A stretch of DNA of 64,000 nt from Streptomyces sp. NBC_01210 (GCF_036010325.1 NZ_CP108549.1:5022001-5086000); one strand, 5' to 3'; positions 36,658 to 45,983 are shown, counted from the first letter of the stretch. Program-made: numbers and translations. The notes: generated by a model from the letters alone, not told the origin.

Positions 36658-38814
36658 CTAGGGACGCCGGTACTCGCGGGGCGAGTCGCCCGTGTCGAGG
36701 AAGGACCGGTTCAGCGTGCTGCCGCTCACCGTCAGAACCGACGACCCGGCCGCCGCGCAGTCGCCGCTCACCACCAGGGAAGGACCGATCACGACGCGGT
36801 CCCCCGCCGAGAACAGCGCGGACTTCGACGTACAGGTGCCGCCGCTCTGCGTGGTGGTGAAGGTGACGACCTGGCTGCCCACGGCGCCCTGCGAGACGGT
36901 CAGCCGCTGCACACCGGCGGAACTGGTCAGTTGTCGCTCCCAGGAGCCCAGGAACTTGCTCTGGATCATGTCGGAGCCCGCCTTGCGCAGCGTCGAGCTC
37001 CGGCCGCCGCTCGCGGTCCACGCGAGCGTCCCGTCGGAGCGCGCTGTCAGGGTCTGCTCGCCGATGGCGGAACACTTCCCGGCGGGCGTGCTGACGGTGA
37101 CACCGGTGTCGATACGGATCGAACCACCGCCTGCCGCAAGCAGCTTGCCGGTGCCCTTGCACAGATAGCTCTCGCCCACGCTGATGCTCGCGACGACGGT
37201 GTCGCCGACCTTGCCGGGGGAGAGGGTGATCCGGCGCTGTGAGCCGGTGTCCGTGCCGTCGCGGAGGACGCTGCCGATCCAGGTCCCGGCATACGCGGCG
37301 GGCAGCGCGGCCGGTCCGGCGGGTTTCCCCGACTCTCCCGGCTTCTTGCCCGCCGGGTCCTTGGCCGCGGGGTCCTTCGCGTCGTCGCCGGCGCTGCTCC
37401 CGGGCTCGGGGGACGACAGCGACTCCTTGCCCTTGCCCTGTGCGGCCGCGCCAGGCCCTCCTGTGGCCGAACCGCCGCTTCCCAGCCGGCCGGCCACCGT
37501 GTCGCCGTCCCCGCGCAGCAGGGTGACGGCGGCAAAGGCCGAGCCCAGCAGCGCGGCCACGGCCACACCGGTGATCACCACGGTCCGCCGGGAGCGCTTC
37601 CGCGCCTGGGGGCTGGTGCCGGCGGTGTCGGGTGCGTCGGAGGCGAGGTTGCCCTGTACCCAGGAGCCGTAGGGAGCGGCGGCCGAGGGGGTGCCGGGCG
37701 CGCCGCCGGGGGTTACGGGCGCAGGGGCGCCGGGCGCAGGGGCGCCGGAGGTCTGGGGCCACGGGGGCATGGCACCCGGCTGCGGGGTGCCGGGAGTGCC
37801 GGGGGTGCCGTAGGTGCCGGGAGTTCCAGAAGTTCCGGGCGTGCCCGGCGACGGCGGGGTGCCGTACACCGCCCGACCGGCATCCGGCGTCGGCGTCGGC
37901 GGGTTCGGCACGGCGCCCCTCGTCGGCGTATCGGCATCCAGCAGTGACACCGCGCGCTGCCCGAGCTCGGCGATCAGCGCCGCGGGCAGCCAGGGTGCGG
38001 CCGGATCGGCAGGGCGGGTGCGCTCCACGATCTGCTCCGGCGTCGGCCGCCCTGCCGGATCCTTGGCCAGACAGTCCGCGATCAGCTGCCGCAACTCCCC
38101 GTCCACGCCGCTCAGATCGGGCTCCGCGCTCACGATCCGGAACATGACCGAGTGAATCCCGGTGTCCGAACGCCCGAACGGCAGCCGTCCGGTCGCCGCA
38201 TACGCCAGCACCGAGCCCAGCGAGAACACATCGCAAGCAGGACCGACCCGCTCGCCCTGGATCTGCTCGGGCGACATATAGCCCGGCGACCCCACCACCA
38301 CGCCGGTCTGGGTCAGTTCGTCGGACGGATTCTCCAGCGCGCGGGCGATGCCGAAGTCGATGACCCGAGGACCGGCGATCGTGACCAGTACGTTGGACGG
38401 CTTCAGGTCCCGGTGGACGAGACCGGCCCCGTGCACGCTCCGCAGCGCACCGGCCAGACCGTACGCCAGTGTCCGCACCGACTCCTGAGGCAGCGGCCTC
38501 TCCCGCACGACGTGCAGCAACGAGGGCCCGGCGATGTACCCGGTCGCCACCCAAGGCTCCGCCGCCTCGGTGTCCGCGTCCAGCACGGGCGCGGTCCACT
38601 CCCCGCCGACCCGGCGCGCGGCGGCCACCTCCTGCCGGAACCGGCCGCGGAACTCCGGATTCCCGGCGAGCTCGGCCTTGATGAGCTTGACGGCGACCGT
38701 ACGGCCGCCCGCGGAACGGGCGAGGTAGACCCGGCCCATCCCGCCCTCACCAAGGCGGCCGAGCAGACGGTACTCACCTATGGAGGGCGGATCCTGGGGC
38801 GCGAGCTGTTCCAT
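36658..38814 (-). CDS. Transmembrane Ser/Thr protein kinase (PASTA-less), copy 1
   Basis: The protein has 718 residues. The Hanks-type kinase domain (about 1-275) is complete: [15 protein letters not shown], the lysine in VAVKLIK, catalytic [16 protein letters not shown] and activation segment [11 protein letters not shown] Pro/Gly/Thr linker with PGTPGT repeats leads to one membrane span ([19 protein letters not shown]), then an extracellular domain with [18 protein letters not shown] and repeated beta-rich units containing paired cysteines. It presumably relays an envelope signal. The paralogue at 44313-45983 shares the architecture, including an extracellular GTW motif. Confidence 0.93.
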   Translation of the reverse strand: MEQLAPQDPPSIGEYRLLGRLGEGGMGRVYLARSAGGRTVAVKLIKAELAGNPEFRGRFRQEVAAARRVGGEWTAPVLDADTEAAEPWVATGYIAGPSLLHVVRERPLPQESVRTLAYGLAGALRSVHGAGLVHRDLKPSNVLVTIAGPRVIDFGIARALENPSDELTQTGVVVGSPGYMSPEQIQGERVGPACDVFSLGSVLAYAATGRLPFGRSDTGIHSVMFRIVSAEPDLSGVDGELRQLIADCLAKDPAGRPTPEQIVERTRPADPAAPWLPAALIAELGQRAVSLLDADTPTRGAVPNPPTPTPDAGRAVYGTPPSPGTPGTSGTPGTYGTPGTPGTPQPGAMPPWPQTSGAPAPGAPAPVTPGGAPGTPSAAAPYGSWVQGNLASDAPDTAGTSPQARKRSRRTVVITGVAVAALLGSAFAAVTLLRGDGDTVAGRLGSGGSATGGPGAAAQGKGKESLSSPEPGSSAGDDAKDPAAKDPAGKKPGESGKPAGPAALPAAYAGTWIGSVLRDGTDTGSQRRITLSPGKVGDTVVASISVGESYLCKGTGKLLAAGGGSIRIDTGVTVSTPAGKCSAIGEQTLTARSDGTLAWTASGGRSSTLRKAGSDMIQSKFLGSWERQLTSSAGVQRLTVSQGAVGSQVVTFTTTQSGGTCTSKSALFSAGDRVVIGPSLVVSGDCAAAGSSVLTVSGSTLNRSFLDTGDSPREYRRP

Positions 38815-39157
38815 GCGCCGAACATTACGCAGTCGGTGTGGCGACGCCGAGTTCGGGGCTTACGGGGTCTCGACGCCGGATGATCGCTCCCCAAGTCACC
38901 CTGGGGGGTGAACTCTTAAGGGAAGTGGCGGCTGTCTGCCGCCCGTCGATTCGACCCCATTTTTGGCAAATGCCGACCGGATTTCGGGCTTTGAGTAATT
39001 CGAACTGCGGGTTTGGCATAGTCAGTTGGCACTTGCGTAGATCGCTGTGCCCGGCGGTACGGTCACCCGGCAGTCGTAAGAACCCGAGAGGAAGAAGGTC
39101 TTCATGACCCTCCAGTTAGAGCGGCCCGAGGTGGTATACCACCGGTATACTGTCGTC
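38815..39157. other. Gene-free stretch between kinase and toxin-antitoxin pair
   Basis: About 340 bases that are AT-richer than average, with three TTGGCA motifs (about 38964, 39012, 39026) and a GTCACCCTGGGGGGTGA near-palindrome. An ATG at 39104 with an AAGG site is in frame with the antitoxin and could be an alternative start. Confidence 0.4.
39131..39151 (+). promoter_or_regulatory. Operator/promoter of the toxin-antitoxin pair
   Basis: GTGGTATACCAC (39131-39142) is a perfect palindrome, and a second GGTATAC half-site follows at 39144-39150. TATACT at 39146-39151 is a good -10 box positioned seven bases before the ATG at 39158, so the mRNA is probably leaderless and the operator overlaps the promoter, as expected for autoregulation. 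Confidence 0.65.
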
Positions 39158-39421
39158 ATGGCTGACACCACCGTCAAGGTTGACCCCGCTGTTCGCGACC
39201 GCCTTCTCGTGCTTGCCCGCGAGCGGGGCATGACGATGCGCGATCTCATCGCCGAGCTGGCCGGAGCCACACCCACCAAGGAAGAGCTTCAGAAGCGGTA
39301 CGAGGCAACGAAGGCGTACTGCGAGACACACTTCGGTGTGACGCTCACGGACGAGGACCATGACAGGGTCGAGAAGATCTGGCAGGACCTCGAGGCCGAC
39401 CGGCCTGTGGACAGCCTGTGA
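39158..39421 (+). CDS. Ribbon-helix-helix-type antitoxin-like protein
   Basis: The protein has 87 residues. TTVKVDPAVRDRLLVLARERGMTMRDLIAEL (about 4-34) reads as a ribbon-helix-helix DNA-binding domain; the charged C-terminal half (KRYEATKAYCETHFGVTLTDEDHDRVEKIW) is what usually wraps a toxin. It precedes the toxin-like gene with a 4-bp overlap and has a palindromic operator, all consistent with a type II antitoxin. The start was chosen for its leaderless promoter; ATG 39104 would add 18 residues. Confidence 0.75.
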   Translation: MADTTVKVDPAVRDRLLVLARERGMTMRDLIAELAGATPTKEELQKRYEATKAYCETHFGVTLTDEDHDRVEKIWQDLEADRPVDSL

Positions 39422-39819
39422 GCGCATCCACTGCGGTGATCTATGACGAGACCGCCCTGCTCGCGCTCGGTTCGGGCAACCGGCTGGCCTCGCAGTTCAT
39501 TTCCAATACCGAGCACGGCCCGACCCGGCACGTATTCGTGCCCGCGCTGTGCCTGTTGGCGGCCGACGGTATGCGCAAGGGGCTGGCGGAGCACGTGGGC
39601 GCCCTGCCCGCCGCGGAGATCGTGGAGCTGGACTTTGCGGGTGTGGCGGCGGTCGGTGCGTTGATCCGGGATGGGGTGCAGTGGCACCTGGGTCACGCGA
39701 TCCATCTGTCCCGCCCGACGGTCGACTGGCCGGACGGCCGGTACGTGCTGACCTCGACGCCGGAGCTGTACGCGGAGATGCCGCTCGTACGGACGATCAG
39801 GCTGCCCGAAGCGCGCTGA
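39418..39819 (+). CDS. PIN-like toxin candidate
   Basis: The protein has 133 residues from GTG overlapping the antitoxin stop. The N-terminus VIYDETALLALGSGN resembles the first strand of PIN nucleases with its acidic residue; VFVPALCLLAADGMRKGLAEH and GRYVLTSTPELYAEM fit later helices and strand. The full acidic quartet is not obvious, so RNase activity is not assured. It is best read as the toxin half of a type II module with the upstream RHH protein. Confidence 0.6.
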   Translation: MSASTAVIYDETALLALGSGNRLASQFISNTEHGPTRHVFVPALCLLAADGMRKGLAEHVGALPAAEIVELDFAGVAAVGALIRDGVQWHLGHAIHLSRPTVDWPDGRYVLTSTPELYAEMPLVRTIRLPEAR

Positions 39820-39828
39820 CCGCCCACT

Positions 39829-39862
39829 GGCGCGGGGCCCGGAACCGTCCGGGCCCCGCGCC
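39829..39862. terminator. Terminator between the toxin gene and convergent P450
   Basis: Perfect 14-bp arms GGCGCGGGGCCCGG (39829-39842) and CCGGGCCCCGCGCC (39849-39862) have an AACCGT loop. It probably serves both converging genes. Confidence 0.88.
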
Positions 39863-39873
39863 TTCGCGTCAGG

Positions 39874-41247
39874 TCACTGCGCCCCGTCCACCCGCCGCAG
39901 CGCGCACCGCGCCGGGCCCGCCGCCCGCAGAGTGATCCCGGTGTCCACCGGAACCTCGACGTCGACCGCCTCCAGCTCGTACTCCCGCAGGATCATCGCC
40001 AGCGCCAGCACCGACTCCAGCATCGAGAAGTGCTGACCGATGCACGCCCGCGGCCCGCCGCCGAACGGGAACCACGCGTACCGCGGCCGCTCCTTCTCCC
40101 GCTCCGGCGTGAACCGTTCCGGGTCGAAGCGCTCCGGATCGTCCCAGTACCCCGGATGCCGGTGCGTCACCCACGGCGCGACGATCACATCCGCGCCGGC
40201 CGGGATCGTGTGCCCCCCGACCTCCGCCGCCGCGACCGCCCGGCGGCCGATGACCGGGCCCGCCGGATAGAGGCGCATCGCTTCCTTCAGCACCTGTGTC
40301 AGATACGGCAGTGCGTCGAGATCCGCGGCCCCTGGGGTCCGTCCGTCCAGTACGCGTACGACCTCGTCCCGCGCCCGTGCCTGCTGCTCGGGGTGGCGGG
40401 CCAGCAGATGCAGCGCGAACGCCAGCGACGTGGCCGTCGTCTCGTGCCCCGCGAGCAGGAACACCAGCACCTGGTCGCGGATTTCGGAAGCGTCGAGGGT
40501 CCCGTCCTCCGCGCTCTCGGCCTGGGAGAGCAGGGTCAGCAGATCCTCGCCCTGGGCCGTATCCCCCTCCGCCCGCCGCTTCTCGATGATCCCGTCGCAC
40601 ACCGCGAACAGTTCTTCCATCGCGGTGGCGGCCCGCCGGTTGGCGGGAGTCGGCCAGCTGCGCGGGAAGTTGGCGGGGGAGTAGCCGCGGGTGAGCGTGT
40701 ACTCCCCGATGATCGGGAAGCATCGCTGCACGACGTCGACCGCCGCCTCGACGTCCGTGCCGAACAGGATGCGGGCAACCGCCCGCAGAGTGAGCCGGGT
40801 CGTCTCGTCGACGACGTCCACCGTGGCGTCCGGGGCGGTGCGCCAGGCGGAGAGCAGAGCAGAGGTTTCGGCGGTGACGGCGTCGGCGTAGCCGTCGACC
40901 CGGCGGCGGGTGAACAGCGGCTGCACGAGCCGCCGCTGCCGGAGGTAGTCGTCGTCCTGGCTGGTCAGCAGGCCGTTGCCGAACGACTCCCGGACCTCCT
41001 GGTAAAAGGCGTTGTCCTTGCGGAAGTTGGCCGATTCCGTCGCCAGCACCTGCTGGGCGCCCTCCGCGGAGAACACCGCGTACAGCTCGGCCCGCAGCCC
41101 GGGCGGGCCCGCGGTGATCCTGACGACGTCTCCGTACTCGCGCTGCGCGTTGAGGAAGGTGCCGAGCGAGTCCCGCTTGAGCTCGAACATCGAACCCAGG
41201 AGCGGCAGACCCGCCGGACCCGGTACCGCTGTGCCCGTCATCGTCAT
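39874..41247 (-). CDS. Cytochrome P450
   Basis: The protein has 457 residues. It has I-helix LLAGHETTATSLAF, K-helix KEAMRLYP, PERF-type DDPERFDPERF and the haem loop FGGGPRACIGQHFSMLE. The overall pattern resembles the longer, eukaryote-like (CYP4/CYP102-haem-domain-like) bacterial P450s and differs from the 400-residue CYP107 type found at 29.8 kb. The ATG has GGAGAAG upstream. No redox partner is nearby; the substrate is unknown. A DUF397/XRE pair lies just upstream on the same strand. Confidence 0.93.
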   Translation of the reverse strand: MTMTGTAVPGPAGLPLLGSMFELKRDSLGTFLNAQREYGDVVRITAGPPGLRAELYAVFSAEGAQQVLATESANFRKDNAFYQEVRESFGNGLLTSQDDDYLRQRRLVQPLFTRRRVDGYADAVTAETSALLSAWRTAPDATVDVVDETTRLTLRAVARILFGTDVEAAVDVVQRCFPIIGEYTLTRGYSPANFPRSWPTPANRRAATAMEELFAVCDGIIEKRRAEGDTAQGEDLLTLLSQAESAEDGTLDASEIRDQVLVFLLAGHETTATSLAFALHLLARHPEQQARARDEVVRVLDGRTPGAADLDALPYLTQVLKEAMRLYPAGPVIGRRAVAAAEVGGHTIPAGADVIVAPWVTHRHPGYWDDPERFDPERFTPEREKERPRYAWFPFGGGPRACIGQHFSMLESVLALAMILREYELEAVDVEVPVDTGITLRAAGPARCALRRVDGAQ

Positions 41248-41267
41248 GGCTTCTCCTCCGTACGGGT

Positions 41268-41504
41268 TCAGCTCGCCCAGTCGAGGAAGTTCGTCCAGGT
41301 GGTGGGGGCGACGGCGAAGGTGGGGCCGTCGGTGACCTTGGAGTCGCGGATGTGGATGGTGTGGGGGCAGGCGGCGACCTCGACACAGTTGCCGGTGCAG
41401 TCGCTGCTGTACGAGGACTTGCGCCAGTCGAAGGCCACTTCGATGCACTCGCCACCGCTGCTGTCGCTGTAGCTGGACTTGAACCAGCGCAGGGTGTTGC
41501 TCAT
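41268..41504 (-). CDS. Tandem double-DUF397 protein
   Basis: The 78-residue product contains two DUF397 cores: WFKSSYSDSSGGECIEVA (7-24) directly followed by WRKSSYSSDCTGNCVEVA (27-44), then ACPHTIHIRDSK and a short C-terminus. DUF397 proteins are the small partners of Scr1/DUF5753 XRE regulators in streptomycetes and behave like toxin-antitoxin-type pairs affecting growth and development. The start overlaps the XRE gene stop by 4 bp, so expression is coupled. Confidence 0.88.
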   Translation of the reverse strand: MSNTLRWFKSSYSDSSGGECIEVAFDWRKSSYSSDCTGNCVEVAACPHTIHIRDSKVTDGPTFAVAPTTWTNFLDWAS

Positions 41505-42337
41505 CTGTGCTCTCCCGCCAACCGCTCGATGAGGCCCAGCGATTCACGAGGACCCAGGGCCTGTGCCCGGATCTTCGCATACCGCTGGGCGAATGTGCTC
41601 ACCTTTGCGAGGTCCTTGATCAGCAGGCTCTCGAACTGGATCTCCAGGTAGACCAGGTGGTCGTGCTCCGGGGTCTCTACCAGGGTCATTCCGCCGTTGT
41701 CGCCCGCGTGTTCGCCGCTCACCCCGCAGTCCAGCGGCAGTACCTGAAGCGTCACGTTACGCCGCCTTGCACACTCCGCAAGGTGCCGCATCTGGCCGCG
41801 CATGACCTCCTCGCCGCCGATCGTCCGCCGTAACACCGACTCCTCCAGCACCACCTCGATCAGCGCCACCGGCTCCCGCTCGAACAGCGCCCTACGCGCC
41901 ATCCGCGCTTCGACCAGCTCCTCCACCCGCCCCTCGCTCAGCGGCGGGTACCCGCCCCCGATCAGCGCCCGCGCGTACTCCTCCGTCTGGAACAAGCCGT
42001 GCACGACCAGCGTCGCGTACAGACACAGCCCCACCGCCTTCTGCTCCAGCAGCGCGTAGTTCTTGAACTGCGCCGGGTACTTGTCCAGCCGTACGTACGT
42101 CCTCGCCTCCTCGAAGATCCCCGTACCGCCCCCGAGCACCCTCTCCAGCTCGACCAGCATCTGGTCGCTCGCGGGCTGCGCGCAGGTCTCCATCGCGCTC
42201 ACCGCCGCGCCCGTGAAGCCCATCTCGTCTCCCAGCTGCTCCTGTGTCAGTCCTTTCTGGACGCGCATATTGCGCGCGACATTCGCTACCAGACGCGTCG
42301 CCGGACCCGCCGTTTCCTTGTTTTCCGAACGTGCCAT
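41501..42337 (-). CDS. XRE-family regulator with DUF5753 (Scr1-type) domain
   Basis: The protein has 278 residues. An N-terminal helix-turn-helix (MRVQKGLTQEQLGDEMGFTGAAVSAMET, about 25-52) precedes the DUF5753 domain: GLFQTEEYARALI, VEELVEARMARRALFER, EESVLRRTIGG, QVLPLDCG and a final ESLGLIERLAGEH helix. It pairs with the downstream DUF397 protein. Three 10-bp direct repeats immediately upstream suggest autoregulation. Confidence 0.93.
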   Translation of the reverse strand: MARSENKETAGPATRLVANVARNMRVQKGLTQEQLGDEMGFTGAAVSAMETCAQPASDQMLVELERVLGGGTGIFEEARTYVRLDKYPAQFKNYALLEQKAVGLCLYATLVVHGLFQTEEYARALIGGGYPPLSEGRVEELVEARMARRALFEREPVALIEVVLEESVLRRTIGGEEVMRGQMRHLAECARRRNVTLQVLPLDCGVSGEHAGDNGGMTLVETPEHDHLVYLEIQFESLLIKDLAKVSTFAQRYAKIRAQALGPRESLGLIERLAGEHR

Positions 42338-42354
42338 TTGCGATCACCGCTTCG

Positions 42355-42384
42355 ACTCAACCGGACTCAACCGGTCTCAACCAG
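42355..42384. promoter_or_regulatory. Three 10-bp direct repeats upstream of the XRE gene
   Basis: ACTCAACCGG at 42355-42364 and 42365-42374, then TCTCAACCAG at 42375-42384, lie 18-47 bases upstream of the XRE start. The 10-bp helical phasing suggests an iterated binding site for the XRE protein. Confidence 0.55.
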
Positions 42385-42494
42385 TCCCCGCCGAATTCGA
42401 CCCGCCTCAAAGGAGGTTCACGCAGGTCAACGTATGCCGGACCCCCTCCTCGCGGTCCTGGAAAACGCTAGCCAAAGTCACTCAGACTGTCCTT

Positions 42495-42902
42495 GTGGAT
42501 ACGCAAAGTCGCAAAGTAAACCTCGATTGGATTCCGGCTTCCGGATTCCAGCTCCGTAAGGCAGGCGTGCAATTCGACGCAGTCCGCGTCGACGACGAGG
42601 ACGGCCGCCGCCTCGCCGACCTCCTGGAGAGGATGACCGGGGGCGACCCGGGCCCCGTCGTCATAGAGGCGTACGGGCGACGGTCGGTCTACTTCCTCGT
42701 ACCGCCCGGGACGACGTCCCACCGGCCCTGGCCGCGTGGTGTCACCCGGTTCAACTCAGGTCCGGCACATGTGAGTTATGTTCCCGTGCCCGCCCTCCGT
42801 GGGCGCACCTGGCCGCTCTCATGGCGGTTCCCGCCCACCGGCGAAGGGCGGTTCGTACACCCTCTCCTGCTGTCCAACGCCGCGTCCGCGCTGCTCAGTT
42901 GA
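42495..42902 (+). CDS. Small conserved protein of XRE/DUF397 neighbourhoods
   Basis: The protein has 135 residues from GTG 42495, divergent from the XRE gene; no ribosome site is visible and GTG 42568 is also possible. FDAVRVDDEDGRRLADLLERM, GPVVIEAYGRRSVYFLVPPGT and TWPLSWRFPPTGEGRFVHPLLL recall the small unnamed protein often found next to XRE/DUF397 pairs (abaA-like loci), which has weak resemblance to the primase/polymerase N-terminal fold. That link is from memory and tentative. Confidence 0.55.
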   Translation: MDTQSRKVNLDWIPASGFQLRKAGVQFDAVRVDDEDGRRLADLLERMTGGDPGPVVIEAYGRRSVYFLVPPGTTSHRPWPRGVTRFNSGPAHVSYVPVPALRGRTWPLSWRFPPTGEGRFVHPLLLSNAASALLS

Positions 42903-42910
42903 CCCCCGGC

Positions 42911-42934
42911 GTGTCCGGGACACGTCCCGGACAC
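42911..42934 (+). terminator. Hairpin after the small protein gene
   Basis: GTGTCCGGGA (42911-42920) and TCCCGGACAC (42925-42934), loop CACG, form a perfect 10-bp stem 9 bases after the stop codon. Confidence 0.7.
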
Positions 42935-42980
42935 GACAGCCGGCGACAGGCCGTCGCCACCCTGTCTAGCGTCCAGCCGT

Positions 42981-44258
42981 ATGGACACAACACGGAGAAC
43001 CATTCTGCGCGGCATGGCCGCGGCCCCCCTCGTGGCGACGGCCGGCGGGCTCCTGGTACCCGCGACGGCGCGCGCAGCCGCCGCGGCGGAACTGCCGGGA
43101 GTCAGGCTCTGGATACGCACGGGCAGCAAGGAGGGTGGCGGCACGTCCTACCCGGACGCCATCAAGGGGTTGGGCGATGTGGAAAAACTTCCCCATGCCC
43201 CCTTCGGCCGGGTAATGGGGGATCTCAACAGGGACGGCACGTATCGGAGAAGGCCGGACTGGCCGCGGCGGAATTCGCCCGCCGTGGCGCGTGCGTTCAC
43301 CTGGCGCCATGACGACTTCATCACCCGGGACTGGCGGCCCCAAGGCATTACCACCGACTACGACGGCCACGGCACCGGCGGAAATGTCGTCCTGGTCTCC
43401 TGGTACACGATGAAGAAGGCCGCTCATCAGGCCGCACGCATCAGCTTTGTTGATGTGAGCGGTTCGTCCCGTCCGAGGTACCGGCATGTGCTGTTGGTCG
43501 AGCCGTACCGGGAGGGCGGGCGGTACAGCTTCCGGCCCGTGACCGTGCACGTCGGGGGGATCGCCTGGTACAAGGAGCGGCTGTACGTCGTGGACACCTA
43601 TCGCGGTCTTCGGGTGTTCAACCTGGACCAGATGTTCCAGGTGGCGACCGGCGGCCAGGCGACGGATCACTGCGGGCTCCACACCGACAACCGCTACTAC
43701 GGCTACGGCTGCAAGTACGTCCTGCCGCAGAGCCGCGGGTACGACGACATCGAGCCCGAGATCGACAGGATGCGCTATTCCCAGGTGTCGGTCGACCGCA
43801 CGACCAAGCCGTACGACACGCTGCTGGTGAGCGAGTTCGTCGACAAGAAGGCGGCATCGCCGGAGGCACGGGCGGTGCGGTTCGAGGTCGAGCCCGACTA
43901 TGGGGCACTGCGGCACGTTGATCCCGCGACGCAGTCGGTGCTCTCACAGAAGACGTACCGGATCACCAATGGGAAGCAGATCCAGGGCGCGGCCAGCGTC
44001 AACGAGACGTTCTACGTCTCCCGCAGCGACGGCCCGTCCGTGTACGGCTACCTGGCCACCGGCCGGGCGTCCGCCACCGATCTGACCGTGCGGACGAGCG
44101 GAAGAGTGGTGCGGGGTCCGGAGGACCTGTCCTACGCACAGACCGGCGGGCGACGACTCCTGTGGTCGCTCGGCGAGTACGCGGTCGACGACCAGGACCG
44201 GGGCACCCGTCCGCGGTCCCCGTACAACAGCCGCTACGTGTACGCGATCAGACTCTGA
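42981..44258 (+). CDS. Tat-secreted protein of unknown function
   Basis: The protein has 425 residues. The twin-arginine signal DTTRRTILRGMAAAPLVATA ends near ARAAAA, so it is exported folded. The mature protein is rich in aromatic and charged residues and contains GDLNRDGTYRR, WRPQGITTDYDGH, HVGGIAWYKERLYVVDTYRG, GPEDLSYAQTGGRRLLWSLGEY and paired cysteines at HCGLH and YGCKY. The spaced beta-strand pattern (GIAWYKERLYVVD, GRRLLWSLGE) suggests a beta-propeller. No enzyme motif was recognised. Confidence 0.8.
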   Translation: MDTTRRTILRGMAAAPLVATAGGLLVPATARAAAAAELPGVRLWIRTGSKEGGGTSYPDAIKGLGDVEKLPHAPFGRVMGDLNRDGTYRRRPDWPRRNSPAVARAFTWRHDDFITRDWRPQGITTDYDGHGTGGNVVLVSWYTMKKAAHQAARISFVDVSGSSRPRYRHVLLVEPYREGGRYSFRPVTVHVGGIAWYKERLYVVDTYRGLRVFNLDQMFQVATGGQATDHCGLHTDNRYYGYGCKYVLPQSRGYDDIEPEIDRMRYSQVSVDRTTKPYDTLLVSEFVDKKAASPEARAVRFEVEPDYGALRHVDPATQSVLSQKTYRITNGKQIQGAASVNETFYVSRSDGPSVYGYLATGRASATDLTVRTSGRVVRGPEDLSYAQTGGRRLLWSLGEYAVDDQDRGTRPRSPYNSRYVYAIRL

Positions 44259-44312
44259 CCGCATGGCCGGTGGCGGTCGCAGTACGGGATGACGGACCTC
44301 GAGGTGTGAGCC

Positions 44313-45983
44313 TCAGCTCGTCTTCGTGTACGTGAGCGGCGCGCCGCCCGAGCCCACCAGTTCGCGCACGATCGTCGTGTCGTTGGGCATGTTCAGGCGG
44401 CTCCACTGGCCCGGTGAGCACTGCTTCGGGTCGCCGAACGTGACCTGGGTCGGCCCGAGTTCGAGGGGCGGGCCCGAGGCGCGGAGGGTGGCCGACCAGC
44501 GGCAGTCGTAGTTCGGGCCGGTACCCGTCAGGGTCATGACCTGGGTGCCGGTCGAGCCCTGGGTGATCGTCATGGTGCGGACGTTGGTGCCGTCGGCGGT
44601 GTCGAAGGAGGCCTGCCAGGTGCCGACGTACTCCTGGGGGACGCCGCCGGTCCCGGTGCCGGGATCGGTCGGGGGTGTGGTGGCGGGGGCCGTCGGCGGC
44701 GAGGTCTGCGGCGAGGGGGACTTCGAGGCCGGCGGCGTGGAGTGGCCGGCACCGGTGTGCTTGCCGTCGCCGCCCATGAACGCGTACACCGAGCCGCCCG
44801 CCAGGACCGCGACGAGGAGGGCCACCGCGACGAGGGCTATGGTGCCGCCCTTCCTGCTGGGCGCGGGCGGGGGTGCGTACGGGGCGGGGGCGGGGAGGTA
44901 CCCGGTCTGGGCGGGGGCGTTGTACGGGTAGCCGTACCCGTACGCCGGGGGTGGGGTCGGCGGAGGCGTGGGCCGCGGCATCGGGGGCTTCGGGGCGGCC
45001 GAGGTCATCGTCGGCGGCTGTTCCGGGGCCGGGGCCGGGGTCGGGGCCGGAGGCGCGGCCGGTGCGGGAGCAGCCGGGGCCGCCGGCTGCTCCACCTCCA
45101 GCAACTGCACCGCATGGCGGCCGAGTTGGGCGATCAGCGCTCCGGGCAGCCAGGGCTCGCCGTCCGCGTCGGAGGTCGTACGTTCCAGGATCCGCGCGAG
45201 CGTCGGGCGGGCCTCGGGGTCCTTGTTGAGGCAGTCGCGTACGAGCTCGAGCAGGCCCTCCGGAAGGCCGGCCAGGTCCGGTTCCTCCTGAGCGATACGG
45301 AACATCAGCGCGTGTACACCGCTGTCGGCCGAGCCGAACGGAAGGCGGCCCGTCGCCGCGTACGCGAGGACGGAGCCGAGGCAGAAGATGTCGCAGGCGG
45401 TGGTGACGCGGTCGCCGCGTACCTGCTCGGGAGCCATGAAGCCGGGCGAGCCGACGAGCGCGCCGGTGCGGGTGAGACCGCCGTCGGTGACCGTTTCCAG
45501 GGCGCGGGCTATGCCGAAGTCGATGACGCGGGGGCCATCGATCGTGATCAGGATGTTGGACGGCTTGAGGTCGCGGTGGATGAGGTCGGCGCCGTGGATG
45601 TTCTCGAGTGCGTGCGCGAGGCCGGTGGCGAGGATGCGGACGGAGCGCTCCGGGAGCGGACCGTGGTCGCCGGAGACGACGCTGTGGAGCGCGGGTCCCG
45701 CGATATAGCCGGTGGCGACCCAGGGGACGGGGGCCTCGGTGTCGGCGTCGAGCACGGGTGCGGTCCACTCGCCGCCGACGCGCAGGGCCGCGCGTACTTC
45801 CTGGCGGAAGCGGCTGCGGAACTCCTCCTGAACGGCGAGCTCCTGGCGTACGAGCTTGACGGCGACGGTGCGGCCGCGGTCGTTGCGCGCGAGGTAGACC
45901 TGGCCCATGCCGCCCGCGCCGAGCCGGGCCAGCAGACGGTACTCGCCGATGTGCCGTGGATCTCCCGGTGCCAGTGGCTCCAT
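44313..45983 (-). CDS. Transmembrane Ser/Thr protein kinase, copy 2
   Basis: The protein has 556 residues. The kinase domain (about 1-270) has [38 protein letters not shown] and GSPGFMAPEQ. After a Pro/Ala linker (PAPAAPPAPTPAPAPE) and a Tyr/Pro segment comes one membrane span (GGTIALVAVALLVAVLAGGSV) and an extracellular domain starting VGTWQASFDTADGTNVRTMTI with two cysteines (YDCRW, KQCSPG). The near-identical start (GEYRLLARLG versus [10 protein letters not shown]) shows it is a paralogue of the kinase at 36658-38814. Confidence 0.93.
   Translation of the reverse strand: MEPLAPGDPRHIGEYRLLARLGAGGMGQVYLARNDRGRTVAVKLVRQELAVQEEFRSRFRQEVRAALRVGGEWTAPVLDADTEAPVPWVATGYIAGPALHSVVSGDHGPLPERSVRILATGLAHALENIHGADLIHRDLKPSNILITIDGPRVIDFGIARALETVTDGGLTRTGALVGSPGFMAPEQVRGDRVTTACDIFCLGSVLAYAATGRLPFGSADSGVHALMFRIAQEEPDLAGLPEGLLELVRDCLNKDPEARPTLARILERTTSDADGEPWLPGALIAQLGRHAVQLLEVEQPAAPAAPAPAAPPAPTPAPAPEQPPTMTSAAPKPPMPRPTPPPTPPPAYGYGYPYNAPAQTGYLPAPAPYAPPPAPSRKGGTIALVAVALLVAVLAGGSVYAFMGGDGKHTGAGHSTPPASKSPSPQTSPPTAPATTPPTDPGTGTGGVPQEYVGTWQASFDTADGTNVRTMTITQGSTGTQVMTLTGTGPNYDCRWSATLRASGPPLELGPTQVTFGDPKQCSPGQWSRLNMPNDTTIVRELVGSGGAPLTYTKTS

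Noticed and set aside
36401..38599. 732-codon minus-strand frame overlapping the first kinase
   Set aside because: Shadow of the kinase frame; no recognisable domains and Arg/Gly-biased composition.
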